64,000 bases of DNA. Source: Symsagittifera roscoffensis. Taxonomy: Eukaryota > Xenacoelomorpha > Acoela > Convolutidae. Of the stretch, positions 1 to 12,732 are shown one piece after another; position 1 is the stretch's first letter; each line of letters starts with the position of its first letter. Made by a program: the position numbers and the translations under genes. The DNA is taken from contig NC_087066.1 in the NCBI RefSeq assembly GCF_963678635.1, positions 63,122,282 to 63,186,281 of the forward strand, written 5' to 3'. The notes under the pieces are model-generated. The model did no database searches. It worked only from the letters and a program-made list of their open reading frames with translations, and was not told where the DNA came from.

Positions 1-306
1 TTGCTGGTTTATATAGATCATATTCCGATAAAAGTTATTCGCTTAAGAAACGTTTTAGCAAAGATAGCTGTTCAGTTATAATTGATATACTATTCTATGC
101 CGTATTTGTTTTTACTGGCACGTGTCTACAGCAGTTGGGAGGGGTTTTATTTGTAATTTAAGATGGTATTGATAAGCATGTTTGCTTATATTATAACCAT
201 ATCTTTGAGATTGCAAATAACCATATGATTTCACATTTTGGTCAGATATTACTTTTTTAGTAGAAGCATTCTTCTTGAAATTATTAACTTCTAATTGATT
301 GAAATT

Positions 307-1040
307 ATGGCTGCAAAAACTGATAACCATAACTGGCTCAAGGATCCAGAAAATTTAGAGCTTGTAAAAAATATTCCGTTTTTGAAAATAAGTGATGAGA
401 AAAAGGCGAAGAGAAAAAAAATTTACGAATTTTTGTATAATTCAGATCTCTCCATTTTACGGATCGAATATTAAGCATTCACGAACGACAATTGTTTGTT
501 CGAGTTCCGCTTTTGCGGGAAGCAGAATAGTGGTCAGCCCAAATAATAAAATTTAATTTGGATAGGAAGGCTGATATCATGTTCAATTGTTGGGAGGAAA
601 TTGACCAACTGTTTAGCGGTTTGATAGTGTTGATCGGTTTGCTCCTTGGTGAGGATCTGAGTATACTTTTGATCATTTGATTACGATTTCAAAACTACAG
701 TTTTATTTTGACATCAATGTTCTTGTTTCCTTTAAAAACTAATGTTTTTTTACTTTTTTTAAGTTCTATAAAAGCATGTTTATGGAGACCGGACGAGACA
801 AACTAGATATGCTAAAAAAAATTACAATTGCTTGGTGACATCCCGCGCCGGTATTGCAGATAGTAGCCAAGCGCAAGCAACCAAAACAAATCAGCGACAA
901 AATGACTCTAGAAATTTTGTGTGCTAATATAAATATACATGAAAGAGCAAATAATTTTGAGTCGAAGTTGCCTTGCGGCGAATTTTTTTTTCCATCTCAT
1001 ATCCATTTGCCTTTTTACTTTTTCCCTTTCTCGTTATAAG
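307..1040 (+). pseudogene. Antisense small gene, copy in array unit 1
   Basis: The plus-strand first exon starts MAAKTDNHNWLKDPENLELV and runs 55 codons to TAA at 472-474. A second stretch with the W-E-E...G-E-D block ends near 656, where the donor has mutated from GT to CT. The second exon begins near 765 after a pyrimidine tract and AAG. The matching gene in the full-length element (45794-46434) shares the D-x-P-E...R-x-x-I-Y spacing, the WE...GED block and the MLxxIxxxWWxP block. No function is recognised. Confidence 0.6.
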
Positions 1041-2083
1041 ACTAGATGGAATTGGACTTTTGAGTTTTTGTGTGGGACGATTAGTTCTTTTTGACCTTTC
1101 TGAGCTGACTTCAGGAATAGGCTCATTTAAACGGTTTTCGTAGTAGTTTTCTGAATTATTTGGGGATTGCGCATAATTTAAAAATCCTTCTGAAGTATTA
1201 GAAAGCTGAGAAAAATTTTGTGGTGGTGAAATATGAAATTGTGCTCTAATGTTCCGTTGGCTGTGCGTGCTACTTGGGCAATTGAACTCACTCAGTTCAT
1301 TTAATTTACGTTTTGGGTATGGCGTAGAACTATTATTAGGCTGTATATTGGGGTTAATTGATGTTGATTTGAATAAAGTCCCTAAGTTTATAGTTTCCTG
1401 TCCGGAATCAGAACTTTGTATGGTGACTTATTTTGTTCAGATTTTCTGATTGTAGAATCGTGGTTTGGCATATAACGATGTCCACTAGATATCACTAGCC
1501 ATTAGGAATAATTTGCAAATTCAGTCTTTTTGGGCTGATTAAAATCGTCGATATGTCGATTTGTTAGATGATTATAAAATAATTGGACCTTGGGTCAGTT
1601 GAAAACTCAGTAACCATTTTTGATATTGTATTTTCGTTTGGGAAAAATTCAACAATATGGTTGCGGTGTACCATTGTTTTCTCTGAGGTTGCATCGTTTT
1701 CTCTTTTATAGTTGATATTTCTTATTTAATCAATTACAGTATATAGACCAGATCATTAATGTAGCAGCTTTCGGGACTTTAAAAGCGGTTTAGATCTTTT
1801 ATCAAGCAAAATTTTGCTGCCAATATCGATTGGTTTACCCAGCTTATGTTGATTTCGGAAATAATGAGCTTGATTAGTGACGCGGCGGCAATGTATAAAA
1901 TTATTGCTGTAAATTGTTTTAAAAAGGTTCGCTCCTTCTAAAATTTCTGAAGATATTCGGTTTTGGAGTAACTTAACAATTTTTTCTTTTTTGCACTTTC
2001 TTCACTATGAATCTGAGGTGAAAGGCCGGTGCAAATTTCTGAGATGCATCGTTAATCATAATCATGAAATAATCCTAGTTTTA
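920..2083 (-). pseudogene. Pol C-terminal remnant, unit 1
   Basis: Reading minus, this holds the end of integrase, the GPY/F-type module (R-S-G-P-Y-T region, near 1770), a linker, and the Ser/Pro/Asn-rich Pol tail with ETMNLRTL and STPYPKR blocks. The full-length element carries the same blocks (ETMHLRTF, NSTPYP) at 46415-47050. Several stops break the frame. Confidence 0.7.
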
Positions 2084-2181
2084 AAAGCGCGCATTTGTTG
2101 GGGAAAAATTAGAAGAGTGTGTATAGTAAACCAAAAAAATTTTAGTTTTGGACGGCGAAGGAAAATAGAAACTTTACTTAC

Positions 2182-2265
2182 TTTCAGCAAATCATCAATT
2201 ATTTGGTCCGTTGAAAGATCAAAGTCCACATTTTCACCTTTTTCGAGATCGCTGATTTCAGACAT
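2182..2265 (-). pseudogene. env leader exon copy with intact 5' splice site
   Basis: This is a 28-codon acidic exon starting with ATG (MSEISDLEKGE...) and ending in DLLK, followed at once by GTAAGT (2176-2181, minus strand). It has the same length as the leader exon of the full-length element (45190-45273, MTNPNSEVEEGE...EEMLK, followed by GTGAGT), and both have an acidic ExGE core. Other copies at 4503-4586, 6836-6919, 9168-9251, 11455-11538 and 13820-13903 keep all 28 codons but have ATAAGT in place of the donor. No env body follows in array A, so this is a remnant. Confidence 0.7.
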
Positions 2266-2678
2266 TTTTTCTTAAATTGATTGATTTTTTTGCAATTGCT
2301 GAGAAGGATCAATCGGCAGAGGAAGTTTTTGGAGGTTAAGAGGTTTTAAAAGAATGATTCTGGGCTTAATTTTTGCTGGCTTATATAGATCAGATTCCGA
2401 TAAATTTTATTCGCTTAAGAAACGTTTTAGCAAAGCCAGCTGTTCAGTTAAAATTGATATACTATTCTATGCCGTATTTGTTTTTACTGGCACGTGTCTA
2501 AGGCAGTTGGGAGGGGTTTTATTTGTAATTTAAGATAGTATTGATAATCATGTTTGCTTATATTATAACCATATCTTTGAGTTTGCAAATAACCATATAA
2601 TTTCACAATTTGGTCAGATATTACTTTTTTAGTAGAAGCATTCTTCTTGAAATTATTAACTTCTAATTGATTGAAATT

Positions 2679-3400
2679 ATGGCTGCAAAAAATGATAACC
2701 ATAACTGGCTCAAGTATCCAGAAAAATTAGAGCTTGTGAAAAATTTTCCGCTTTGGAATATAAGTGATGAGAAAAAAGAGGAGAGAAAAAAGTTAAGAGT
2801 TTTTGTATAATTCAGATTTCTTCATTTTACAGGTCAAGTATTCACAAACGACAATTATTTGTTCGAATTTCCGCTATTGCGGGAAGCCGAATAGTGGTCA
2901 GCCCAAATAATAAAATTTAATTTGGATAGGAAGGCTGATATCATGTTCAATTGTTGGGAGGAAATTGACCAACTGTTTAGCGGTTCGATAGTGTTGATCG
3001 GTTTGCTCCTTGGTGAGGATCTGAGTATACTTTTGATCATTTGATTACGATTTCAAAACTACAGTTTTATTTTGACATCAATGTTCTTGTTTCGTTTAAA
3101 AACTAATGTTTTTTACTTTTCTTTTAGTTCTATAAAAGCATGTTTATGGAGACCGGACGAGACAAACTAGATATGCTAAAAAGAATTACAATTGCTTGGT
3201 GACATCCCGCGCCGGTATTGCACATAGTAGCCGAGCGCAAGCAACCAAATAAAAGAAGCGACAAAATGACTCTAGAAATTTTGTGTGCTAGTATAAATAT
3301 ACATGAAAGAGCAAATAATTTTGAGTCGAAGTTGCCTTGCGGCGAATTTTTTTTTCCATCTCATATCCATTTGCCTTTTTACTTTTTCCCTTTCTCGTTA
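2679..3400 (+). pseudogene. Antisense small gene, copy in array unit 2
   Basis: The first exon is 43 codons here (MAAKNDNHNWLKYPEKLELV onward, stop at 2808-2810). Exon 2 starts near 3129 after CTTTTCTTTTAG. A TGA replaces the second Trp of the WW pair (TGGTGA at about 3197), so exon 2 is truncated. Confidence 0.55.
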
Positions 3401-4403
3401 TAAGACTAGATGGAATTGGACTTTTGAGTTTTTGTGTGGGACGATTAGTTCTTTTTGACCTTTCTGAGCTGACTTCAGGAATAGGCTCATTTAAACTGTT
3501 TTCGTAGTAGTTCTGAATTATTTGGGGATTGCGCATAATTTAAAAATCCTTCTGAAGTATTAGAAAGCTGAGAAAAATTTTGTGGTGGTGAAATATGAAA
3601 TTGTGCGCTAATGTTCCGTTGGCTGTGCGTGCTACTTGGGCAATTGAGTTCACTCAGTTCATTTAATTTACGTTTTGGGTATGGCGTAGAACTAATAATA
3701 GGCTGTATATCGGGGTTAAATGATGTTGATTCCAATAAAGTCCTTAAGTTCATTGTTTCCAGTACGAAATCAGAATCGTTGTTTGACATATGTTGATATC
3801 GACTAGATATCACTGGCGAATAGGACTATTTTGCAAATTCAGTTTTTTTGGGCTGATGAAAATGGTCGATTTGTCGATTTGTTAGATTTTTATAAAAGCC
3901 ACCGGACAATGGATTAGTTGACATTTCAGTATCCAATTTTGGCATTGTATTTTCTTTTGGGAAATACTCAACAATAAGACTACGGTTTAGCATTTTTTTC
4001 TCTGAGGTTGCATCGTTTTCTATTTTATAGTTGACATATGTTACTTGTTCAATTACAGTATATGGGCCAGATCTTAAATGTAGTAGCTTTTGGAACTTTA
4101 AAAGCGGTTAAGATCTATTTTCAAGCAATACTTTACTGCCAATTTTGTTTGGTTTATCCAACTTATTTTGATTTCGGAAATAGTGCGCTTGATTAGTGAC
4201 GCGGCGGCATTGTATAAAAGTAATGCTGTAAATTGTTTTAAAAAGATTCTCTCTCTTTAAAACTTCTGAAGATATTCAGTTTTGAAGTAACTTATCAATT
4301 TTCTCATTTTTTGCACTTTCGTCACTATGAACATGAGGTGAAAGGACGGTGCAATACTCTGAGATGCATCGTTAATCATAATCATGAAATAATCCTAGTT
4401 TTA
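3290..4403 (-). pseudogene. Pol C-terminal remnant, unit 2
   Basis: The Pol tail is open from 3813 to 3487, where a 2-base loss at the NNSEN block shifts frame into the continuation ending at 3288. The GPY/F block reads LLHLRSGPYTVIEQVTDVN near 4030-4100. Upstream of it lies the integrase end LHDYD...RCISE near 4350-4400. Confidence 0.7.
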
Positions 4404-5001
4404 AAAGCGCGCATTTGTTGGGGAAATACTAAAAGAAAGTATATAGTTAACCTAAAAAATTTTAGTTTTGGACGGTAGAGGAATGTAGAAATTTTTACTT
4501 ATTTTCATCAAATCATTGATTATGTGGTCCGTTGAATGATCAAAATCCATAATTTCACCTTTTTCGAGATCGGTGACTTTAGACATTATTTTCAAAAATG
4601 ATTGATTTTTTTTGGCAATTGCTGAGAAGTATCAATCGGCAGATGAAGGTTTTGGAGGTTAAGAGGTTTTAAAAGAATGATTCTGGGCTTAATTTTTGCT
4701 GGCTTATATTGATCAGATTCCGATAAAATTTATTCGCTTAAGAAACGTTTTAGCAAAGCCAGCTGTTCAGTTAAAATTGATATACTATTCTATGCCGTAT
4801 TTGTTTTTACTGGCACATGTCTACGGCAGTTGGGAGGGGTTTTATTTGTAATTTAGGATAGTATTGATAAGCATGTTTGCTTATATTATAACCATATCTT
4901 TGAGTTTGCAAATAACCATATAATTTCACAATTTGGTCAGATACTACTTTTTTAGTAGAAGCATTCTTCTTGAAATTATTAACTTCTAATTGATTAAAAA
5001 T

Positions 5002-5730
5002 ATGGCTGCAAAAACTGATAACCATAACTGGCTCAAGGATCCAAAAAATTTAGAGCTTGTAAAAAATATTCCGTTTTTGAAAATAAGTGATGAGAAAAAG
5101 GCGGAGAGAAAAAAAATTTACGAATTTTTGTATAGTTCAGATCTCTCCATTTTACTGATCGAATATTAAGCATTCACGAACGACAATTGTTTGTTCGAGT
5201 TCCGCTTTTGCGGGAAGCAGAATAGTGGTCAGCCCAAATAATAAAATTTAATTTGGATAGGAAGCCTGATATCATGTTCAATTGTTGGGAGGAAATTGAC
5301 CAACTGTTTAGCGGTTCGATAGTGTTGATCGGTTTGCTCCTTGGTGAGGATCTGAGTATACTTTTGATCATTTGATTACGATTTCAAAACTACAGTTTTA
5401 TTTTGACATCAATGTTCTTGTTTCGTTTAAAAACTAATGTTTTTTACTTTTCTCTTAGTTCTATAAAAGCATGTTTATGGAGACCGGACGAGACAAACTA
5501 GATATGCTAAAAAGAATTACAATTGCTTGGTGACATCCCGCGCCGGTATTGCAGATAGAAGCCAAGCGCAAGCAACCAAAACAAAGAAGCGACAAAATGA
5601 CTCTAGAAATTTTGTGTGCTAATATAAATATACATGAAAGAGCAAATAATTTTGAGTCGAAGTTGCCTTGCGGCGAATTTTTTTTTCCATCTCATATCCA
5701 TTTGCCTTTTTACTTTTTCCCTTTCTCGTT
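5002..5730 (+). pseudogene. Antisense small gene, copy in array unit 3
   Basis: The 55-codon first exon (5002-5169) ends in LLIEY. The WE...GED block is at about 5284-5355 with CTGAGT in place of the donor. Exon 2 is interrupted at the second Trp of the WW pair (TGA). Confidence 0.55.
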
Positions 5731-6737
5731 ATAAGACTAGATGGAATTGGACTTTTGAGTGTTTGTGTGGGACGATTAGTTCTTTTTGACCTTTCTGAGC
5801 TGACTTCAGGAATAGGCTCATTTAAACTGTTTTCGTAGTAGTTTTCTGAATTATTTTGGGATTGCGCATAATTTAAAAATCCTTCTGAAGTATTAGAAAG
5901 CTGAGAAAAATTTTGTGGTGGTGAAATATGAAATTGTGCGCTAATGTTCCGTTGGCTGTGCGTGCTACTTGGGCAATTGAGTTCACTCAGTTCATTTAAT
6001 TTACGTTTTGGGTATGGCGTAGAACTAATAATAGGATGTATATCGGGGTTAAATGATGTTGATTCCAATAAAGTCCTTAAGTTCATTGTTTCCAGTCCGA
6101 AATCAGAATCGTTGTTTGACATATGTTGATATCGACTAGATATCACTGGCGAATAGGACTATTTTGCAAATTCAGTTTTTTTTGGGCTGATGAAAATGGT
6201 CGATTTGTCGGTTTGTTAGATTTTTATAAGAGCCACCGGACAATGGATTAGTTGACATTTCAGTATCCAATTTTGGCATTGTATTTTCGTTTGGGAAATA
6301 TTCAACAATAAGACTACGGTTTAGCATTTTTTTCTCTGAGGTTGCATCGTTTTCTATTTTATAGTTGACATCTGTTACTTGTTCAATTACAGTATATGGG
6401 CCAGATCTTAAATGTAGTAGCTTTTGGAACTTTAAAAGCGGTTAAGATCTATTTTCAAGCAATACTTTACTGCCAATTTTGTTTGGTGTATCCAACTTAT
6501 TTTGATTTCGGAAATAGTGCGCTTGATTAGTGATGCGGCGGCATTGTATAAAAGTAATGCTGTAAATTGTTTTAAAAAGATTCTCTCTCTTTAAAACTTC
6601 TGAAGATATTCGGTTTTGAAGTAACTTATCAATTTTCTCATTTTTTGCACTTTCTTCACTATGAACATGAGGTGAAAGGACGGTGCAATACTCTGAGATG
6701 CATCGTTAATCATAATCATGAAATAATCCTAGTTTTA
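5621..6737 (-). pseudogene. Pol C-terminal remnant, unit 3 (tail frame intact)
   Basis: A 175-codon stretch (5619-6146) is uninterrupted. It has the blocks ETMNLRTLLES, STPYPKRKLNEL, HISPPQNFSQL and ERSKRTNRPTQ, then a Lys/Arg-rich end. Its upstream part is broken before the GPY/F module by an in-frame stop near 6160. The last 20 codons overlap the end of the plus-strand gene. Confidence 0.7.
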
Positions 6738-7334
6738 AAAGCGCGCATTTGTTGGATAAATACTAAAAGAAAGTATATAGTTAACCTAAAAATTTTTAGT
6801 TTTGGACGGTGGAGGAATGTAGAAATTTTACTTATTTTCATCAAATCATTGATTATGTGGTCCGTTGAATGATCAAAATCCATAATTTCACCTTTTTCGA
6901 GATCGGTGATTTTAGACATTATTTTCAAAAATGATTGATTTTTTTTGGCAATTGCTGAGAAGTATCAATCGGCAGATGAAGGTTTTGGAGGTTAAGAGGT
7001 TTTAAAAGAATGATTCTGGGCTTAATTTTTGCTGGCTTATATAGATCAGATTCCGATAAAATTTATTCGCTTAAGAAACGTTTTAGCAAAGCCAGCTGTT
7101 CAGTTAAAATTGATATACTATTCTATGCCGTATTTGTTTTTACTGGCACGTGTCTACGGCAGTTGGGAGGAGTTTTATTTGTAATTTAAGATAGTATTGA
7201 TAAGCATGTTTGCTTATATTATAACCATATCTTTGAGTTTGCAAATAACCATATAATTTCACAATTTGGTCAGATATTACTTTTTTAATAGAAGCATTCT
7301 TCTTGAAATTATTAACTTCTAATTGATTAAAAAT

Positions 7335-8060
7335 ATGGCTGCAAAAACTGATAACCATAACTGGCTCAAGGATCCAGAAAATTTAGAGCTTGTAAAAAAT
7401 ATTCCGTTTTTGAAAATAAGTGATGAGAAAAAGGCGGAGAGAAAAAAAATTTACGAATTTTTGTATAGTTCAGATCTCTCCATTTTACTGATCGAATATT
7501 AAGCATTCACGAACGACAATTGTTTGTTCGAGTTCCGCTTTTGCGGGAAGCAGAATAGTGGTCAGCCCAAATAATAAAATTTAATTTGGATAGGAAGGCT
7601 GATATCATGTTCAATTGTTGGGAGGAAATTGACCAACTGTTTAGCGGTTCGATAGAGTTGATCGGTTTGCTCCTTGGTGAGCATCTGAGTATACTTTTGA
7701 TCATTTGATTACGATTACAAAACTACAGTTTTATTTTGACATCAATGTTCTTGTTTCGTTTAAAAACTAATGTTTTTTACTTTTCTTTTAGTTCTATAAA
7801 AGCATGTTTATGGAGACCGGACGAGACAAACTAGATATGCTAAAAAGAATTACAATTGCTTGGTGACATCCCGCGCCGGTATTGCAGATAGTAGCCAAGC
7901 GCAAGCAACCAAAACAAAGAAGCGACAAAATGACTCTAGAAATTTTGTGTGCTAATATAAATATACATGAAAGAGCAAATAATTTTGAGTCGAAGTTGCC
8001 TTGCGGCGAATTTTTTTTTCCATCTCATATCCATTTGCCTTTTTACTTTTTCCCTTTCTC
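7335..8060 (+). pseudogene. Antisense small gene, copy in array unit 4
   Basis: The 55-codon first exon (7335-7502) is nearly identical to the unit 3 copy. The donor is lost (CTGAGT) and exon 2 has the same TGA at the WW motif, so units 1-4 share an inactive ancestor for this gene. Confidence 0.55.
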
Positions 8061-9069
8061 GTTATAAGACTAGATGGAATTGGACTTTTGAGTTTTTGTG
8101 TGGGACGATTAGTTCTTTTTGACCTTTCTGAGCTGACTTCAGGAATAGGCTCATTTAAACGGTTTTCGTAGTAGTTTTCTGAATTATTTGGGGATTGCGC
8201 ATAATTTAAAAATCCTTCTGAAGTATTAGAAAGCTGAGAAAAATTTTGTGGTGGTGAAATATGAAATTGTGCGCTAATGTTCCGTTGGCTGTGCGTGCTA
8301 CTTGGGCTATTGAGTTCACTCAGTTCATTTAATTTACGTTTTGGGTATGGCGTAGAACTAATAATAGGCTGTATATCGGGGTTAAATGATGTTGATTCCA
8401 ATAAAATCCTTAAGTTCATTGTCTCCAGTCCGAAATCAGAATCGTTGTTTGACATATGTTGATATCGACTAGATATCACTGGCGAATAGGACTATTTTGC
8501 AAATTCAGTTTTTTTGGGCTGATGAAAATGGTCGATTTGTCGATTTGTTAGATTTTTATAAAAGCCACCGGACAATGGATTAGTTGACATTTCAGTATCC
8601 AATTTTGGCATTGTATTTTCTTTTGGGAAATATTCAACAATAAGACTACGGTTTAGCATTTTTTTCTCTGAGGTTGCATCGTTTTCTACTTTATAGTTGA
8701 CATCTGTTACCTGTTCAATTACAGTATATGGGCCAGATCTTAAATGTAGTAGCTTTTGGAACTTTAAAAGCGGTTAAGATCTATTTTCAAGCAATACTTT
8801 ACTGCCAATTTTGTTTGGTTTATCCAACTTATTTTGATTTTTGAAATAGTGCGCTTGATTAGTGACGCGGCGGCATTGTATAAAAGTAATGCTGTAAATT
8901 GTTTTAAAAAGATTCTCTCTCTTTAAAACTTCTGAAGATATTCGGTTTTGAAGTAACTTATCAATTTTCTCATTTTTTGCACTTTCTTTACTATGAACAT
9001 GAGGTGAAAGGACGGTGCAATACTCTGAGATGCATCGTTAATCATAATCATGAAATAATCCTAGTTTTG
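7954..9069 (-). pseudogene. Pol C-terminal remnant, unit 4 (tail frame intact)
   Basis: The 175-codon tail (7952-8479) is open and nearly identical to unit 3. The GPY/F module lies near 8700-8770, and the integrase end (LHDYD block) is near 9010-9060. Confidence 0.7.
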
Positions 9070-9666
9070 AAAGCGCGCATTTGTTGGGGAAATACTAAAA
9101 GAAAGTATATAGTTAACCTAAAAATTTTTAGTTTTGGACGGTGGAGGAATGTAGAAATTTTACTTATTTTCATCAAATCATTGATTATGTGGTCCGTTGA
9201 ATGATCAAAATCCATAATTTCACCTTTTTCGAGATCGGTGACTTTAGACATTATTTTCAAAAATGATTGATTTTTTTTGGCAATTGCTGAGAAGTATCAA
9301 TCGGCAGATGAAGGTTTTAGCAGCTGAGAGATTTTTGAAAGAAAGATTCTGGGCTGATTTTTTGCTGGTTTATATATATCAGGTTCCGATAAAACTTCTT
9401 TGTTCAAGACATGTTTTAGCAAAGCCGGCTGTTCAGTTAGAATTGATATACTATTCTGTGCCGTATTTGTTTTTACTGGCACGTGTCTGAGGCCGTTGGG
9501 AGGAGTTTTATTTGCGGTTTAAGACGGTAGTGATAAGCATGTTTGCTTATAATACAACCATATGTTTGAGTTTGCAAATAACCATATGATTTCACCTTTT
9601 GGTCAGAGGTTAGTATTTAGTACAAGCTTTCTTTTTGAGTTTGTTAAGTTCTAATTGATTGAAATT

Positions 9667-10320
9667 ATGGCTGCAAAAAATGATAAATATAACTGGCTCA
9701 AGTATCCAGAAAAATTAGAGCTTGTGAAAAATAAGTGATGAGAAAAAGGAAGAGAGAAAAAAAGTTAAGAGTTTTTGTATAATTCAGATTTCTTCAATTC
9801 ACGGGTCAAGTATTCACGAACGACAATTATTTGTTCGAGTTTCCGCTATTGCGGGAAGCCGAGTAGTGGTAAGCCCAAATTTTAAAATTTATTTTAGATA
9901 GGAAGGCTGATATCAAATTTAATTGTTGGGAGGAAATTGACCAACTGTTTAGCGGTTCGATAGTGTTGATCTGTTTGCTCCTTGGTGAGGATCTGAGTAT
10001 ACTTTTGATCATTTGATTACGATATCAAAACTACAGTTTTATTTTGACATCAATGTTCTTGTTTCGTTTAAAAACTAATGTTTTTTACTTTTCTTTTAGT
10101 TCTATAAAAGCATGTTCATGGAGAACGGACGAGAGAAACTAGATATGCTAAAAAGAAGTACAATGGCTTGGTGGCAACCCGAGCCGGTATTGCAGATCTT
10201 AGCCAAGGGCAACATATAAAAACAAAGATTCGACAAAATGACTCTAGAAATATTGTGTGCTAAGGAAATTTTACATGAAATAGCAAACAATTTTGAGTCG
10301 AAGTTGCCTTGGGGCGAAAA
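9667..10320 (+). pseudogene. Antisense small gene, copy in array unit 5
   Basis: The first exon breaks after 23 codons (stop at VKNK) because about 20 bases are missing compared with unit 6. Exon 2 (from about 10102) keeps the AWWQPEPVLQ block, but its Ile-Lys-rich continuation is frame-shifted. Confidence 0.5.
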
Positions 10321-10329
10321 ATAAATTTA

Positions 10330-11357
10330 ATTTTCTATTATCCAATTGTCTTTTTACTTTTTTCCAAATCTGGGTATAAGACTAGAAGAAATTGTCCTAC
10401 CGAATTTTTGTGTGGGACGATTAGTTCTTTTTGTCCTTTCTGAGCTGACTTTAGGAATAGGCGCATAGAAACTATTTTTTTGTGGTTTTCTAAATGATTT
10501 GAGGACTGCGCATAATTTGAAAATCTTTCTGAAGTATTAGAAAGCTGAGAAAAATTTTGTGGTGGTGAAACATGAAATTGGGTTGAAAGTTCCGGTGGCT
10601 ATGCGTGCTTCTTGGGCTATTGAGATCACTTAGTTCATTTAATATAGGTTTTGGGTATGGCGAGGAACTATTATTAGGCTGTATATCGGGGTTAAATGAT
10701 GTCGAGTTTAATAAAGTCCTTAAGTTCATTGTTTCCAGTCCGAAATCAGAATCGTTGTTTGACATATGTTGATATCCACTAGATATCACTGGCCAATAGG
10801 ACTATTTTGCAAATTCAGTCTTTTTAGGCTGATGAAAATGGTCGATTTGACGATTTGTTAGATTATTATAAAAGCCACCGAACATTGGATTAGTTGAAAT
10901 TTCAGTAACCAATTTTGGCATTGTATTTTCTTTTGGGAAATATTCAACAATAAGACTACGGTTTAGCATTTTTTTCTCTGAGGTTGCATCGTTTTCTATT
11001 TTATAGTTGACATCTGTTACTTGTTTAATTACAGTATATAGGCCAGATCTTAAAAATAGTAGCTTTTGGAACTTTAAAAGCGGTTAAGATCTATTTTCAA
11101 GCAATACTTTAATGCCAATTTCGTTTGGTTTATCCAACTTATTTTGATTTCGGAAATAGTGCGCTCGATTAGTGACGCGGCGGGATTGTATAAAAGTAAT
11201 GCTGTAAATTGTAAAACTTCTGAAGATATTCGCTTTGAAGTAACTTATCAATTTTCTCATTTTTTGCACTTTCTTCACTATGAACATGAGGTGAAAGGAC
11301 GGTGCAATACTCTGAGATGCATCGTTAATCATAATCATGAAATAATCCTAGTTTTAA
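10330..11357 (-). pseudogene. Pol C-terminal remnant, unit 5
   Basis: The tail is open from 10789 to 10490 (ETMNLRTLLNS, SSPYPKPILNEL), then shifts frame. The stretch between the GPY/F module and the integrase end has lost about 30 bases (near 11210) compared with unit 4. Confidence 0.65.
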
Positions 11358-11953
11358 AAGCGCGCATTTGTTGGGGAAATACTAAAAGAAAGTATATAGT
11401 TAACCTAAAAATTTTTAGTTTTGGACGGTAGAAGAATGTAGAAATTTTACTTATTTTCATCAAATCATTGATTATGTGGTCCGTTGAATGATCAAAATCC
11501 ATAATTTCACCTTTTTCGAGATCGGTGACTTTAGACATTATTTTCAAAAATGATTGTTTTTTTTTGGCAATTGCTGAGAAGTATCAATCGGCAGATGAAG
11601 GTTTTAGCGGCTGAGAGGTTTTTGAAAGAAAGATTCTGGGCTGATTTTCTGCTGGTTTATATATATCAGGTTCCGATAAAACTTCTTTGTTCAAGACATG
11701 TTTTAGCAAAGCCGGCTGTTCAGTTATAATTGATATACTATTCTGTGCCGTATTTGTTTTTACTGGCACGTGTCTGAGGCCGTTGAGAGGAGTTTTATTT
11801 GCGGTTTAAGACGGTAGTGATAAGCATGTTTGCTTATATTAAAACCATATGTTTGAGTTTGCAAATAACCATATGATTTCACCTTTTGGTCAGAGGTTAG
11901 TATTTAGTACAAGATTTCTTCTTGAGTTTATTAACTTCTAATTGATTGAAATT

Positions 11954-12732
11954 ATGGCTGCAAAAAATGATAAATATAACTGGCTCAAGTATCCAGAAAA
12001 ATTAGAGCTTGTGAAAAATTTTCCGCTTTGGAATATAAGTGATGAGAAAAAAGAGGAGAGAAAAAAGTTAAGAGTTTTTGTATAATTCAGATTTCTTCAT
12101 TTTACAGGTCAAGTATTCACAAACGACAATTATTTGTTCGAATTTCCGCTATTGCGGGAAGCCGAATAGTGGTCAGCCCAAATTTTAAAATTTAATTTAG
12201 ATAGGAAGGCTGATATCAAATTTAATTGTTGGGAGGAAATTGAGCAACTGTTTAGCGGTTCGATAGTGTTGATCGGTTTGCTCCTTGGTGAGGATCTGAG
12301 TATACTTTTGATCATTTGATTACGATTTCAAAACTACAGTTTTATGACATCATTGTTCTTGTTTTGTTTAAAAACTAATGTTTTTTACGTTTCTTTTAGT
12401 TCTATAAAAGCATGTTTATGGAGACCGGACGAGACAAACTAGATATGCTGAAAAAAATTACAATGACTTGGTGGCAACCCGCGCCGGTATTGCAGATAGT
12501 AGCCAAGCGCAAGCAACCAAAACAAAGAAGCGACAAAATGACTCTAGAAATATTGTGTGCTAATAAAATTATACATGAAACAGCAAATAATTTTGAGTCG
12601 AAGTTGTCTTGCCTCGAAAAACATTTCTTTTTCTCTAATATCTATTGCTTTTTTACTTTTTCACATTCTGGATATAAGACTAGATGGAATTGGACTTCCG
12701 AATTTTTGTGTGGGACGATTAGTTCTTTTTGA
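11954..12732 (+). pseudogene. Antisense small gene, copy in array unit 6 with open second exon
   Basis: The first exon is 43 codons (11954-12085). The second exon begins at 12400 after TTTCTTTTAG and stays open through METGRDKLDML, TWWQPAPVLQ and KMTLEILCAN to a stop at 12730. This is the clearest reading of the conserved C-terminal half of the protein. The full-length element's counterpart has KKIELGIMLEEI and AWWRPYSALQ at the same places. Confidence 0.6.

Larger units (their letters stand above)
1..2083 (-). repeat. Array A unit 1 (left end cut by window)
   Basis: This unit contains the plus-strand small gene copy at 307-1040 and the Pol tail/integrase remnant at 920-2083. It starts inside the stretch between env leader and the small gene. 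The Pol tail of this unit is interrupted, unlike units 3 and 4. Confidence 0.8.
2084..4403 (-). repeat. Array A unit 2
   Basis: A 2320-bp unit. Its env leader exon (2182-2265, minus) is the only array copy that still has a perfect GTAAGT donor. The small gene copy lies at 2679-3400 and the Pol remnant at 3290-4403. Confidence 0.85.
4404..6737 (-). repeat. Array A unit 3
   Basis: A 2334-bp unit. The env leader is at 4503-4586, the small gene copy at 5002-5730, and the Pol remnant at 5621-6737 with an uninterrupted 175-codon Pol tail. It is very close to unit 4, so these two probably separated recently. Confidence 0.85.
6738..9069 (-). repeat. Array A unit 4
   Basis: A 2332-bp unit. The env leader is at 6836-6919, the small gene copy at 7335-8060, and the Pol remnant at 7954-9069 with an uninterrupted 175-codon tail. 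Confidence 0.85.
9070..11357 (-). repeat. Array A unit 5
   Basis: A 2288-bp unit. The env leader is at 9168-9251. The small gene copy (9667-10320) has lost the middle of its first exon through a short deletion after codon 23. Sequence from 9310 onward belongs to a different subtype from units 1-4 (for example GCAGCTGAGAG in place of GGAGGTTAAGAG), shared with unit 6. Confidence 0.8.

Noticed and set aside
112-330. Minus-strand 72-codon frame that stays open in several array units (also 2484, 4807, 7140, 20777 and 30970)
   Set aside because: It overlaps the start of the plus-strand small gene, is lost in the other units, has no counterpart in the full-length element and no motif. Most likely it is a shadow preserved by recent duplication.
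1249-1449. Plus-strand frames with hydrophobic starts (MFRWLCVLLG-type) in each array unit
   Set aside because: They are complements of the conserved Pol tail on the minus strand, whose protein blocks are recognisable, so they are shadow frames.
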